DNA from: Malachius bipustulatus
Taxonomy: Eukaryota; Arthropoda; Insecta; Coleoptera; Melyridae
Length of the DNA: 64,000 nt
NCBI GenBank assembly: GCA_910589415.1
Contig: OU342630.1
Coordinates: 69,064,186 to 69,128,185 of the forward strand
Direction: 5' to 3'
Shown here: one piece after another, positions 35,545-48,500 of the stretch
Layout of the letters: each line of letters opens with the position of its first letter
How positions within the stretch are numbered: the first letter of the stretch is position 1
The notes under the pieces: model-generated
Told to the model about the DNA's origin: nothing
The model's input: the letters and a program-made list of their open reading frames with translations, nothing else
Database searches by the model: none
Translations under genes and position numbers: made by a program

Positions 35545-36287
35545 CCGTGTGTCCCTGGATTGGTGAAACGACTCTTATAAAAGACAAAAAATTTTTGATT
35601 TTAATTTTCATTTTTTTGGGGTTCAGCTCTGCTCGGTTAAAGACTAATTTCTAACAAAATTTTAGTTTTGAAAAATCAAGCATGCCTTGGAAATAAAAAA
35701 AAAACATTTTTTCTGTGGAGTAAAGTGCCTTCTATGTGGCAAATACGAAAAAATGTTATTTGAAAAAGTTGTTCAGAATCAAAATTTAGGCCCGTATACC
35801 AAATTTAAAAATCATAGGCAACTTTGATCTTTTACATTTACTTTTATGTTTATTTCACAAATCAAAGAATTTCATTTGTAACAAAGACTGGTATTGACAG
35901 ATTGCTATTGCTATGGATACAATTTGGTTTTTCCATGGCAGTCTTTGTTACAAAATGAAATTCTTTGATTTGTGAAATAAAACATAAAAATAAATGAAAA
36001 AAATAAAAGTTGACCTATGATTTTGAAATTTGGTATAGGGACCTAAATCTTGATTCTGAACAACTTTTTCAAATAACATTTTGTCGTATTCGCCACATAA
36101 AAGGCACTTTACTCAACAAAAAAACCGGTTTCTTGGAAATTTCTAAGGCATGCTTGATTTTTCAAAACTAAAATTTTGTTAGAAATTACTCTTTAGCCAA
36201 GCAGGGCTGAACCCCAAAAAATTAAAATTAAAATCAAAAAATTTTTGTCTTTTATAAGAGTCATTTCACCTATCCGGGGACACACGG
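35545..36287. mobile_element. Foldback element with ~340-bp arms
   Basis: A 743-bp element, CCGTGTGTCC...GGACACACGG, with TA on each side (35543-35544, 36288-36289). The arms are near-complete inverted copies with a loop of about 70 bp centred near 35910. There is no coding capacity. It lies about 365 bp past the stop codon of the convergent UXT gene. Confidence 0.88.
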
Positions 36288-36652
36288 TATGTCGATGTCA
36301 CTGAATTTACATACCTATCTCGAATATTTTATTTTCACAGGTCATACAGGTAATACAAAATTTGATGGCGGAGAATTCCAAGAAGGCATTCTAAAGCAGG
36401 CTACTGAGATCTGTATGCTCATAAAGCAAATCGGATTATCTCACCGTGTCCTTTCCAAGAATTCTCCGCCTTCATATTCTGTACAAACAGTACATAAAGT
36501 CATAAAATTCTCTAAAACTCTCATTAAAAGGTCTTGTATCTCTCACAGTAGTCAATTTCCCCATACATGCAGCACCAATCAGGGACACACACTGTATTTG
36601 TTAATAAGATGACTTCAGGAACAAGAGCTGCCTGATTTGAAACAAACAACTA

Positions 36653-37093
36653 TCACCATGTTAAGGTATTTTGTAATTCATTAATACCCAACAACACTAG
36701 CTTAATTCTAACTTTAATGTTAACAGCAAGATCTCGCAAATGATCGATTTCTTTCTTGAGCAGTCTGAGTCTTATATCCGCATATTTGTCAGCCTCGATG
36801 GAGCTCATTTCTAGCATGTACCCTAGCCCAATTGAGACGTAAGTCCGCTCATAGTCACTCACCTCACCAAAAGCTCGCACACCGCTACCAAGCTCGAACT
36901 GGACTTGCATGTCCCGATCCTTTGTTTCGAATTCTTGCACGACTTTCACGACTTGCTTCACTTCTTCCCATTCCGAGTATTTCGTCAATTTGGAGTCAAG
37001 GATACTCTGCGCCTCTTGGAGATCTTTCTTCAAGGTGTCGTTAATGAAATGTTCGTATTCTTCGATTTTCTTGGCAACAGATGTTTCTTCCAT
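36653..37093 (-). CDS. UXT: UXT homologue, prefoldin alpha-type subunit
   Basis: A single-exon frame of 146 codons with a clean ATG at 37093. The protein has the prefoldin alpha layout: an N-terminal helix (about residues 5-50), a central beta-hairpin segment including MQVQFELG and YVSIGLGYMLEMS (about 60-95), and a C-terminal helix (about 97-143). It resembles metazoan UXT (about 157 residues) along its length, notably YE.FI.D.L.KDL near the start and NIK..I...L..L.ELQ near the end. UXT is a small coiled-coil cofactor of prefoldin-like (URI/R2TP) assemblies and transcription complexes. No intron, frameshift or poly-A tail is seen, so it looks like a normal compact gene. It is the only ordinary host gene inside the 28-45 kb foldback cluster. 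Confidence 0.9.
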   Translation of the reverse strand: MEETSVAKKIEEYEHFINDTLKKDLQEAQSILDSKLTKYSEWEEVKQVVKVVQEFETKDRDMQVQFELGSGVRAFGEVSDYERTYVSIGLGYMLEMSSIEADKYADIRLRLLKKEIDHLRDLAVNIKVRIKLVLLGINELQNTLTW

Positions 37094-37959
37094 CTTTGCT
37101 GACTAGTCTGCTTGTTAATTTTTACTCATTTGGCAGGTTTGGGTTTATGCTTTAGGGTAGGTTTGTTGTTAATATGAAATTCACTGCTCCTTTGGATTTT
37201 ATAAACTGCTTTACTTTCAGATCATTTATTATTAATATTCAATTTATTAGGGAACCATAAATTCATTTAGGTAATAAAGCCGTTTCTGTTATGTTCGGTA
37301 GTTCTTGATATTTTTTTGTTTATTATAATAATTTGCTTAACTTTATAACACGCCTAGTTAAAGGCTTTGGAGTTGAATTGTGCTTATTTGATTATTTGTT
37401 TATTTGTGAAAAGAAAACTGCAGAACAAAACTGAAAATTATTAAATTTCGAAGACTTAGGTTAAGTACAGATTTCATCTTCTTATTCTTCTACTGTCGGG
37501 TCTGGTAGAACTATTAGGCCTCGCTCAATCAGCAGCTCAGGCAGTGCAGTAATCAGTGATATGTTAATAATATCAATATCCTGTGCTGTGCGTGGCTGTG
37601 CTGTGATTCACAAAATTTTTTATCAACTAGTACCTTGGAAGAGAGAGATGGCTATTGCAGTCACGTCTGAGCTCATTTTATTGCGAAAAGCAATAATAAT
37701 TCATGACTATAATGACTATAATAATTTAAGAACCTGATGAAATTACTGGTATATTACTAAACACCTACCTTAATTGCCACATTTTTATGATTCATACCAT
37801 TTTTGACCACCATTCTTAATAAATTCTGTTATTGTTTTTGTGTTGGAATTGGAAGGGAAATTATAAAACTCAAATTCGAACTGAAACGTCAAATTGAATT
37901 GTTATTTAATCCTCGTTCTGAAATACAGAATATTCTGTGTTTCTGAGATAACAACGACT

Positions 37960-38023
37960 TAGGGTACCTGTATTACCGACACTAGGGCCCGTAAGCGTCA
38001 GTGTCGGTAATACAGGTACCCTA
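37960..38023. mobile_element. 64-bp perfect hairpin insertion, 8-bp target copy
   Basis: Two 24-bp arms (37960-37983 and 38000-38023, starting TAGGGTACCTG) are perfect inverted copies around a 16-base loop. CAACGACT occurs directly on both sides (37952-37959 and 38024-38031). An 8-bp target duplication is typical of hAT-type transposition, but the element is far smaller than usual MITEs. Confidence 0.75.
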
Positions 38024-38471
38024 CAACGACTCACGTTGTTCATCCTCCTTGAAATACAACCAATGCCAAATTGAAATTAGTAATAAAGCTCAGCACCACA
38101 CGTACTCAGCAGATGTCGTTACTGTTCCAGGCTAGTATCTTTACCAACAAAGTTCATTATGCAATGCAAGTAGGTATACATATAGTCATGTTTTTATTTA
38201 TTGTTCTATATGATTTTGTAGACCTTTGATTGGAGTAGTTCACTTACACACCTACCGATTGTTTGTGTTTTATCTGACAGACATGCTTCATTTTATTCAA
38301 GGCAATAGTTGATGAAAAATTTTGTGGATCACACGATAATAATAATTAATGTTTTGACTTAATTCGGTAGATAACTAGAGTAATCCCCATACAGAGTCAT
38401 TTATAATTAGGTGTAAATAATTTGCAGAGGTGTTGATCATGACATTTGAAACAAAAACCAAACTCTTTATA

Positions 38472-39084
38472 CACGGTGTCTGCTTGAGTTGGAACCATAT
38501 ATGGAAAAAAATTTTATTATTGGTTTTGTGAAAAATGTATTCTTGATAAAAAGTTGTGCATGGTCCAAAACTTGAAATGCAACCGCATCAGATATCGATT
38601 TTTTTAAACCGTATACGAGGTGTGTCAAAAAATAAAAATTTAACGCAGGAGTAAAGTACCTTTATTTTTGACAATATCAAAAATTGTTACTTAAAAAAGC
38701 ACTGCAAATGACATTCAAATATGCAATTCATCAAATATTTGTTTTATCAAAGAGATAGGGTTTATCAGCAGCGGTTTAGCTTTTATGCTGTTTCTTATTG
38801 GCTAAGCAACTGCATGTTATTGCATATTTGAATGTTATTTGTAATTCTGATCAACTTTTTTGAACAACAATTTTTGATATTGTCGAAAATACAGTTACTT
38901 TACTCTTGCGTTAAATTGATATTTTTTGACGAACCTCGTATACGGCTTGAAAAAATCGATATCTGATGGTTGCATTGTATGTTTTGGACCATGCACAACT
39001 TTTTATAAAGAATATATTTTTTCACAAAACCAACAATAAAAAAGGTTTCCATATGGTTCCAACTTTATAAGCAGACACACACTG
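38472..39084. mobile_element. Foldback element, copy 1 of a family
   Basis: 613 bp with arms of about 270 bp that start CACGGTGTCTGC and CAGTGTGTGTCTGC on opposite strands, flanked by TA (38470-38471, 39085-39086). Arms share ATCGATATCTGATG and TATACGAGG-type blocks. Non-coding. Confidence 0.85.
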
Positions 39085-40034
39085 TACCTACCCATATATT
39101 TTGTTGCTCAATTAGGTATTAGCTTTTCATTATTAGGCCTTTCACTTTTTTAAGTAAATTGAAATAACCTATAAAAAGTATTGATCTTTTCTTCGTAAAT
39201 AAGCATATATATAATACTTCTATATTGATATAGCCACCCGTAAGTGGAATTGAACCGGACTGGGTGGTACAGTAAAGGACTACTTATTTTATCTGTTTTA
39301 AGAGTACTCGATCCGTTGTGCGCAAGCGTCACGAGTCTGGAGGGAGTGGCGTGTCGAATCTGAATAGTCTGCTGCGCGCTTGTAGGCGTGTTCAATTCTC
39401 AGATGATTGCGCGTAGGACTCGAAGTACTCGTACTTTTGAGAGAAAGATAGACCATATATGTCTGCACCGTGATGATTCCGTCCATCTCCAGACCCCTAC
39501 TACTAGCAATATAGTATAGTATTAGATATATGGTAATAAAGTAACTTTCTCACGAAGCCAATAATAAAAAAATTGTATTCATATTTATGTATCTTATACT
39601 TATTATAGTCCTCGAAATTTGAAGAGTTTCAAGTAAAAAAAGGCGGGCACAACAAATTTTTGGAATTAACTGACTTTACTCCAATGGGGGAAGTCTAAAC
39701 GTGCAATAAAAGAATGGATTTAAATTAACACTTTCTGAGTTATTTTTATTTCCAAAAAAATTTTCGGGCGAGGAGCCTCGAACCACTTCTTCTTCCTTCC
39801 TCAACTCCCCAAGTTGGACCCTAAACCTGACATCTTTGAAATATTATTCAGTCAAAATTTTTCAATTATGCTATGTGAAAACACACCAGACTCTACTTAT
39901 TGTCACTTTCTTAAATTTTTAAGTTAGCACCAGAGGTTGCAGAAGTCCACGCACTATACACGCCACTGCGGGAGTGCGTGTGTTTGGAGTCCTCTACCGA
40001 TTTGTTTAAATTATTGTCTGAATATTAAGATATA

Positions 40035-40728
40035 CAGTGTGTCTGCTTTAAAGTTGGAACCATTATGGAAAACTTTTTTATTGTTGGTTTTGTGAAAAAA
40101 TGTATTGTTTATAAAAAGTTATGCATTATGGTCCAAAACCATAAAACAAAAAATGCAACCATCAGATATCGATTTTTTTGAGCTGTATACGAGGTTTGTC
40201 AAAAAATATCAATTTAACGCCAGAATAATAAAGTACCTACCTGTATTTTAAACAATATCAAAAATTGTTATTCATAAAAGTGGATCAGAATTACAAATAA
40301 CATTCAAATATGCAATAACATATGCAATTGCTTAACCAATAAAAAACAGGTAGGTATAAAAAAGCTAAACAGCAGCAGCTGCATGATAAACCAAATTAAT
40401 TTATCATTTATCAAAGAGATATTTATATCTCTTTGATAAAACAAATATTTGATGAATTGCATATTTGAATGTCATTTTCAGTGCTGATCAACTTTTTTAA
40501 GTAACAATTTCTGATATTGTCAAAAATAAAGGTACTTTACTCTTTCGTTAAATTTTTATTTTTTGACACACACCTCGTATACACGGTTTTGAAAAATCGA
40601 TATCTGATGGCTGCATTTTAAGTTTTGGACCACGCACAACTTTTTATCAAGGATACATGTTTTCATAAAACCAATAATAAAAAATTTTTCCATATGGTTT
40701 CAATTTATAAGCCAGACACCCTACCCTG
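40035..40728. mobile_element. Foldback element, copy 2, opposite orientation
   Basis: 694 bp, same family as 38472-39084 but inserted the other way round; its right half reversed matches the left half of copy 1. Flanked by TA (40033-40034, 40729-40730). The centre holds an extra small palindrome, ATCAAAGAGATATTTATATC followed by its inverse. Confidence 0.85.
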
Positions 40729-41219
40729 TATATTTGGATTTATAAATTACTTATTATTGTCTTTGGCAAGCTAATAAGTATAATGCTTATAGATTTTTAA
40801 AAATCGGATCAAAGTTTGTTGTAATTGTATTTAGAACAAAGTCAATTTATCCTTGTTGAGTAAAAAAAACTATGGGTGTTATTAGATTTAAAAAAGTAGG
40901 GGATGATAATTTGGGGATTAAAAGGGATTTTTGTATTGAGGGTGAAGCTGCAAAGCAGCCTTGAGGGTATATTAATTTGAATTTTCCCAAATTTCAGTTA
41001 TTGTTTCTATCTTGAAATACCTAACGCGTATAAATACTCTTGATAATAAAATGTTGGGACACCCTGTATAGGTGCAATAGAATTTTAAAATAATTAAGTG
41101 CTCTACACTTAGTTATCATGAAATTATCAATTATAGAGAGATTCTAAGTAGGTATAGGATAAGGATCCATGCAGATCATAAATTTTAAGGTTTATTATTG
41201 GTGTAAAAACATCCCTATA

Positions 41220-42116
41220 CAGGGTGTGGCACCTTAAGACGCCTCGGTCTGTGTAGCCCAAATCGTGCACGATTAAAAAAAAATTAATTGGGTCTTATAC
41301 AGGGTCGTAGTGTCTACAAACTTAAAATTATTTTTAACTATACAGCATGTTCTATATGAGAGTGACATATCAAAGTTATGTTTTTTTAAATGGAATACTT
41401 CCTATGTTATTGCATTTTTAGATTTTCTGAGAAGAAAAAATAAGATTGGCTTTGACAGTTGCTGTTTAAATTCAGAAGTTTGTGAGTTATAAACAAGTGA
41501 AAATCGTCATTTTTGAAGTCAAGGCCCTGTACCACGAAAACGCGTCATCATAGAGAAAAACGACTTACATGTCCCTATTTTAACTTTTCATGTACTATCC
41601 TATGGTATAGAAACATTTGTACTTTCTTTGTTTTTTTTTATTTGGTGATGGGTCGAGAAATCTCAAGATTTTTTCAAATTTTTCATCACCCTGTATAAAC
41701 ATTTTATCTACATCATAGTTATAGTACATGAAAAGTTGAGATAGGGACATGTAGCTGTTTTTCTCTATCTTGACCCATTTTCGGTGGTAATTAAAGGGCT
41801 TTGAACTTGAAAAATGACGATTTTCACTTGTTTATAACTCACAAAACTTCTTAATTTAAACAGCAACTGTAAAAACCAATATTATTATTTCTTCTCAGAC
41901 AATCTAAAAATGCAATAACATAGGAGCATTCCATTAAAAAAAAAAAACATAATAACTTTGATATGACACTCTCGCAAATGGGACACTCTGTATATAGTGC
42001 AAAATAATTTTAAGTTGTAGGCACTACGACCCTGTATACGACCCAATTTAATTATTTTTTTAAATCGTGCACGATTTGGGCTACACAGACCGAGGCGTCT
42101 TAGGTGCCACACCCTG
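41220..42116. mobile_element. Foldback element with ~410-bp arms
   Basis: 897 bp, beginning CAGGGTGTGGCACCTTAAG and ending in its inverse, flanked by TA (41218-41219, 42117-42118). The arms nearly meet, with a centre of under 100 bp near 41660. They share long stretches such as ATCGTGCACGATT and AAAAATGACGATTTTCAC. The related half element is at 30887-31250. Confidence 0.9.
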
Positions 42117-42380
42117 TATAATGGAACCTGATATATTAATATCTCAGTAGTAGACTTAATTCTCTGTTCACGCCATTATATTATACCTAGTTAATTTATG
42201 TGAATAGGCATTATATTTCCAAATGTAGACAAAACAAAACATAAGAACAAGAAAGACTAAGGGAATGAGGGGATCATATGATAATAACAAAACCACAAGT
42301 AGTGTAATTTACTATGTAAACAAAACATAGGTACCTATTAAATCTAATTAATGAGAAATTCATAACAGGTTATATACATA

Positions 42381-42482
42381 CAGTGTGTAACAGTATATTT
42401 AGGTACCTAAGCCTTTTTTCGAACACGTCCGCATTTTATATTTATTATGGAATTTATTCCATTTGATGGCTGTTACACACTG
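42381..42482. mobile_element. 102-bp mini element with 13-bp perfect TIRs
   Basis: CAGTGTGTAACAG and its exact inverse bound 102 bp, with TA on both sides (42379-42380, 42483-42484). Probably an internally deleted relative of the CAGGGTG/CAGTGTG-ended families. Confidence 0.75.
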
Positions 42483-43825
42483 TATACTGTATAGCTAAAC
42501 GTTTCATCACGCACGCTACAACGCTCGCTTTAGATTTTTAGATGTTGAATTTATCAATAATTTTAATTACTAAATGTACGCTTGTTATATGCTGCATAGC
42601 TACGTTGTTCCTTCTCTCTCTGACTCTGACTCGTAGTCGGATGGGACTTGGGAAGTTAGGAAGTTACCGTCACTGACGGTATGACGTAAGTAAAAAGAAG
42701 ACAAGTGTTGTTATATACAAAGGGGGATAACCGTCGTCTAGAGCTTGATTGAACACTAGACGAATGAGTGACAGTCGGCATTCTTTGACATTATGAGTGA
42801 GTCCACTTACCAGTTGAGTGTTGAGACTGTTTGTTCTTTGTCTTTATTATGAAATGTAATCTGCTTACTTATGCTTTACGCTCGTTGCTCGTACAGTGAT
42901 TCATAATCGCATATAGAGTAATGTGTTTGTTTGAGTTCTGGTTCTGATCTGATATCGAGTGTTTGGTGTACTTTATTTAATTGCGATTGAGAGATTCCTA
43001 AAAATATACTAAAAGTTGATGTGAGTCAAAGGATAATCCACGTACCTACATATTTGCCTCTACCTATAATGGTAAAAATTTGGTAGGTATAATTTCTTAA
43101 TCTATTATTATTAGTCATTCAATAATTATTCTTCAACTGAACTCTAAAGGCTGCATTTAGGTACAGGGTGTGGCAAAGCTCAGAAAAACGTTCTCCACAA
43201 ATTTTATTTTATTGGGTGTGTTTGTGATTGACAATTTATTTTAAATCCGTCCTTTTTTGCTGGGCAGCCACAGTTTAATTTAGATTCTCAATTAATGTTA
43301 CATTTGTACAAAATTTTAGTTACTCATTCTAAACTAAATACAGGTGTTCCTAACTAAATAGCAGAGGTACCTACATACGAAAGGGAGGTAATTCCTTTGA
43401 CTTATGCCCAAATGTTCATAAAATCATTGCAACCGCTTTGTTACGGATCTACAAGGTGTTGCAATTTCAATTGGCATGACAAATGGTTGTGAGAATCTAC
43501 AGAGAGATTTTTTTCCTGAAATGTCTCCCATTTTGCCCCCATTTCTCCCCCTGAACTGTTTTGGGAGGTGCCACCCGGTAGATTCCAAATTACAGTGTGA
43601 TTTTCTGTTTTATTTAGAAATTTTTTGGTATCCCATGGTTTTTTTGCATCTGCAATTAACCGTTATCGAGAAAAAAAGAAACAATTTTCTCTAATTTGTT
43701 TGATGAAATTCAAATTTTTTAAATGGTAAAACTGGCTCTGGTTTTTTTTGAATAATTTCGCATTTCCATTAATTTTGACAATTTAATCAGATAAAGAGAC
43801 TGCTAAAAATTAAAGGTACCTAATT

Positions 43826-44935
43826 ATATGTATACATCCGCGTCTCCTAAGTTCCATCAATTTTTTCGGGGAGCGAAATAGAGGTGCTGGGCGGGTAAGA
43901 AGCAGCCCTTGCAAACTAATATTAAGGTCACAACTAAGGCCTCTTTGACACTACGGTCGAATTTCAATTTTTTTTCTTCACTTTCAGGGCAAGGAATATC
44001 TTCGAGATTAACAGTAGCACGATTTGTGATTTGTATTTTGGTATTTGCATTTATTTTGCATTTATGTATATTCCAAAAATCGTAACATCAATCCCTGTGG
44101 TCTTTTCACGATATGAAAAAGCGGATATAATGCCAGTCGTGACTGTATACGTTTTGAAGCGCTTGGCATTGTCCTCAAGTGGTTATTTCCTAAAGTCGAC
44201 GTATTTAATCATCGCATCTGCCAGGTCCGTACTTTCATTGCACTCTCAAAATCGGTTTTTAAAGCCGTTTTGTTGCCTTCCCTTTCATTTGCAAAGCAAA
44301 TGAATACCTTCCTGGTGTTACTATAGGTATGTTCTCCACCCCTAATACAGGGTGTTAAGAAAATGACGGATAAACTCTTCAGTAAATTGTAGGGGACACT
44401 CAGTAAAGTACGGCAAAAATAATTTTAAAAAATCCAGAGCTACATTTTAAAAGATATAAGCAAAATATTGAACAATAAATTTGGCAACGTTTAACACGAT
44501 AACAGTTGGTATTTGTATTTGGTAATTTCGTCTAATTTCTTACAATGCAGGTAGTCAAAGTATCAAACCCGTTGTTGCCAAATGGTTTTTTTTCAGCATC
44601 TTAGAAAAGAAAAAAAATCTTATTAAATTTTCCATGAAAAATTAAATTTTCCAAGCCAGTACTACATCTTAAGCAATCTTTTTAATTGATAACGATTAAA
44701 GTACCCTTTTTTATATCTGTAAAATCATCTAGTTTTTGCAAATACCGAAAAACAAAGATAGTAAAATGTTAACTTTGGCATTTTTTATCTCACCAAATTG
44801 AAGACCAGAATTTTTTAAATTATTTTTCCCGTACTGTACTGAGTGTCCCCTACAATGTACTGAAGAGTTTATCCGTCATTTTCTTAACACCCTGTATAGG
44901 TGCCATAGTGAAACTGTAGGAGACGCGGATGTATA
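43826..44935. repeat. Short outer inverted repeat around a MITE
   Basis: TACATCCGCGTCTCCTA at 43830-43846 recurs inverted near 44917-44935, just outside the MITE at 44348-44894. The two ends may belong to an older element into which the MITE inserted. Confidence 0.5.
44348..44894. mobile_element. MITE with ~90-bp TIRs
   Basis: 547 bp. Both ends start CAGGGTGTTAAGAAAATGAC and continue with few differences for about 90 bp. TA flanks (44346-44347, 44895-44896). The unrelated centre of about 360 bp has no long frame. Confidence 0.88.
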
Positions 44936-45502
44936 TATATATATAATGACCAAATTAAAGCTGGGATGACCCTGTGTGACTAACTGTTTCACTAAAGTTT
45001 GACTAACCTCAAGGAGCTATAAAGAAAAATAAATAAATCTTCAAATTTCAACACCCTGTAGATCGGTAATGAAGCGGTTGCGACCTATGTTTGTATGAGC
45101 TTTTAGGCATAAAATAGGGCAAATAATTACCTCCTTTCATGCTGTATTCGATTTTCTCAATTTTAAAATTTAATAAACATACAGCAGGTGTCCCGTTAAA
45201 ATAACAAAGTAGGTACCTACCTATCATATTCTATGGCCTACAGTTCCCGAGATAGAGCCTCTTACCAGATTACCCTGTATAACAAACGTAGCACTTCCTG
45301 TCATCACAGTAGTCTTTAAATTATGATTCCGAGAGATTTCCCACATTTTCCCGGACACCTGTATGTTTTAGGCTTTATGTATTGTTTTGTCAAATATTTT
45401 CTTCGCTTTTTATTGATAAAAAAAAATGTTCCTGCATGGAGGATGATTTTTCTTACTTCTAATCCTAAATATAAATTTCAGATGTTGCATCACAGAAACT
45501 AA

Positions 45503-48500
45503 ATGATGGAGGTAAAAAACCTGAAACTAATCCTTGCTGCACATGAAGGAAGATTGGAAGACATCAACAAACTTCTAATCGAAGGAGCCGATATAAATTG
45601 TCAGGATGTGCAAGGAAGAACACCCTTGCATTATGCTGCTGCTGAAGATCATAAAGAAGTCGTGAAACATTTGTTGCTGAATGGAGCAGAATTTATTGAA
45701 GATAAGGACAGCAAAAATCCCTTTGATTTGATCTCTCCTTATAGCAGGCAAGAACTCCTTCCCTCTTTCAGCAAGAATATATTAAAAATTAGTCATACTA
45801 TACTCGCACCTTATAAAGTGCCGGAAAGAAATCCAAATCATACTTATTCAGGTTCTGATTGTTACAAGTATTCTGATTCTGGATTTGAGTTTTTCAAATC
45901 AGTAGAAGCTCTGTCGAAGCGTTTTAAATCTACTACTATAAATAACAAGGTGTCTCATTATGAACGAGGTAATGCCATAATTTTAGCTTTGGAATTTTTT
46001 TCAGTTGTTAGTGACACGACAATGAAAAAAATTCTAGACATTACACATGCCGATGTTAATCAAATGATAAATTTATATTATATTGATTTAGAGAAAAATG
46101 CTGACTATTTATTTGCCATGATGAAAAAATGGATAGGAAATCTACAAAGTTTTATAAGTAATGATTCGATCTTTATTTGCAATCAGGATTTGTTTTCTAT
46201 ATCTAAAGTTGCTTCAACTTTTCTCTCTGGCCTTCATCGAAACGCAGAAACAATGGATCCAATGGATAAACTCAAAAACCTCGTCTTTGAGACATATTCA
46301 GAAAATGATAAAGAACACTTAGAGCAACAGTGGTTTGAATTTATAGTAAACATTTATCCGTCCTTGAAAATTGAAGACAAGTCAAGTGAAGATCTAAGTG
46401 AGATGGAAACCCAAATTAAGGGGCTTAAAAATAATTTGCTTTACGAGTTTCACCATTTTGGTATTGAAGAATTTCTTGACGCGATAAAAAAAGTTCGAAG
46501 TAGATTGTTTGAATTCTATTACTGTAAAAACGTGACAGAGTCTTTGATGTTGTTAACTCCAGAAACAGATTCTAAAGAAATCATACAAATACTAAACAGT
46601 GAGTTAGACTTAGTGAGTGGTGATCTAGGATTGCATGAAGATGAGTTATTAATTGAATCTGAAGTAGAAGGAATTAAATTGGTTGATGTCAAATTTATCG
46701 AAAATTTGTACCCAAAAGTTTTGTTGAAAAATCAAAATGCTACTCTAGCAGAATTGGTTCAAGAATATTTCAGATTCATGCCTCTTTTGGAAGATTTAAA
46801 TCTCGACACAACAACACTGTGTCAAGAGCTACGGTTTGAATCAGGGTGCGAATACACACAAGAAAATACTAAAAAAGTATATGAATTTGTAAGCGATGTT
46901 GAGAAGAAAAATCTTTTCGAAAAATTTATAAAATTGAAAATGATAAAAGAACATTGTTCAGGTGAAGTTTATGAAGTTGAGAAGAGACTTTTTGAACAAG
47001 AATTGTGCAATAATTATAATGTCTCACAAGCCAAGTTCCGTCAGGTATGTAAATATTACTTGGAAGATGATGAAAATTTTAATGAAGAAATCCAGAGAAT
47101 AATCGATAACACCATATTGTTCATAAGAAAACTAAGTGCTATAAAAGAAACAGAAAAAAGTTGTAGTGGAATGCAAATCGACTATTTAGGGGAGATAATT
47201 TTGCAAAATAACGAAAATAAAATTTTTAGTTCATCTGAATGTAATACTTTCAGAAACAAACTTGCATCAAAAAATCAAAATAATCACATAAAGCAAGCTT
47301 TTTACTTGTCTGATTTTTTTAATGTCATGGATATACCTGTTGGGAATATTATTTTTGAGGTCGACATTAAAAAAACTGTGATTCACATGCTGAAAACGTT
47401 TTATAACGCTTTCAACGAATACAAAATAGAACTAGACATTGAAAAAATATTTGTCAGAGAAACATTTTTAAATGAATTGGTGCGACAAATTTCAGAAACC
47501 ATTAGATGTTTCAAAGCCACTCTGGGAGAAAATTACGGAATTTTAAACTCTCACATTTTTATGATTATACAAAAGTTATTAAAAATTGAATTCTTGTCAC
47601 CCCTCGTAGTAAAAATCCTTGAAGTACTAACCAAAGAACAAATTTTCAGCAGCCCGTCTATAGATGCGGATCATTTATTCATGCTAATAGATATATTAAG
47701 GAGAAAGTACTCAACCCATCTCGACATTTTATTGAAAATGAAGGATTTAGATCTGTATGATGAGCTGTTTGTCATAATCGTAGAAAGGGGATATGATATT
47801 GAAAATATAAAGGCTTTATTTCATGAGTTATGCCACATACACGCCATGGCAAAAGTATTATTACAGGAATTTGACGAAAATAAAAAAGATATTGTTATTA
47901 ATACCACAAAAACATTTATTAAGTTGATGAATGAAGAAATTTTCCAACTATATAATTCTAAACACTTCAATGATGCATTGGAAATAACAAAAATATCAAA
48001 AGAGATTGAAGAAAAGTTTGAAAACATGATAGAAAATAATTTCGAATGCTACATAGACCGAAATATTCTATTGGCAAGAATCAGGAATGATTTAGAAGAG
48101 AATACTATTGCTTTGCGTATTCTCACAGAATTAAGAACAAGACTCAAAGATAATTTATATAATAGATCCAAATACTTTATAATCTTGAGCGATTTAGCTT
48201 ATACCTACAAGCTTTTAAATGATGACAAACATGACAAAATGCAGAAAGCTGGTGAAATTTATAAGGTTTTATACAATGAAATAATAAAACATGTGCTCTG
48301 CTTAGATGATAGTAATGAAAACTTGGATGTCTTTGAAACTTTCAAAGAGAAATACACACAAATTAAAAGTCTTCAAAGTTATAAAGATCTTCTATCGTCT
48401 TCTGAAATCCTCAATTCCAAAACGTACCTCAGAATTGAAACAATTTGTGAAGAAAGTGCGTACATAAATATGAGATGTGGTAAAAAAGATCCGGATTTAT

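Noticed and set aside
35143..35580. 145-codon plus-strand frame
   Set aside because: It runs through repeat sequence into the arm of a foldback element; composition is not protein-like.
36289..36612. 107-codon plus-strand frame next to UXT
   Set aside because: Starts at the edge of the foldback, has no recognisable domain and opposes the UXT gene 3' flank.
39246..39256. GGTTCAATTCC on the minus strand matches a tRNA B box
   Set aside because: No A box upstream in that orientation and no cloverleaf can be drawn.
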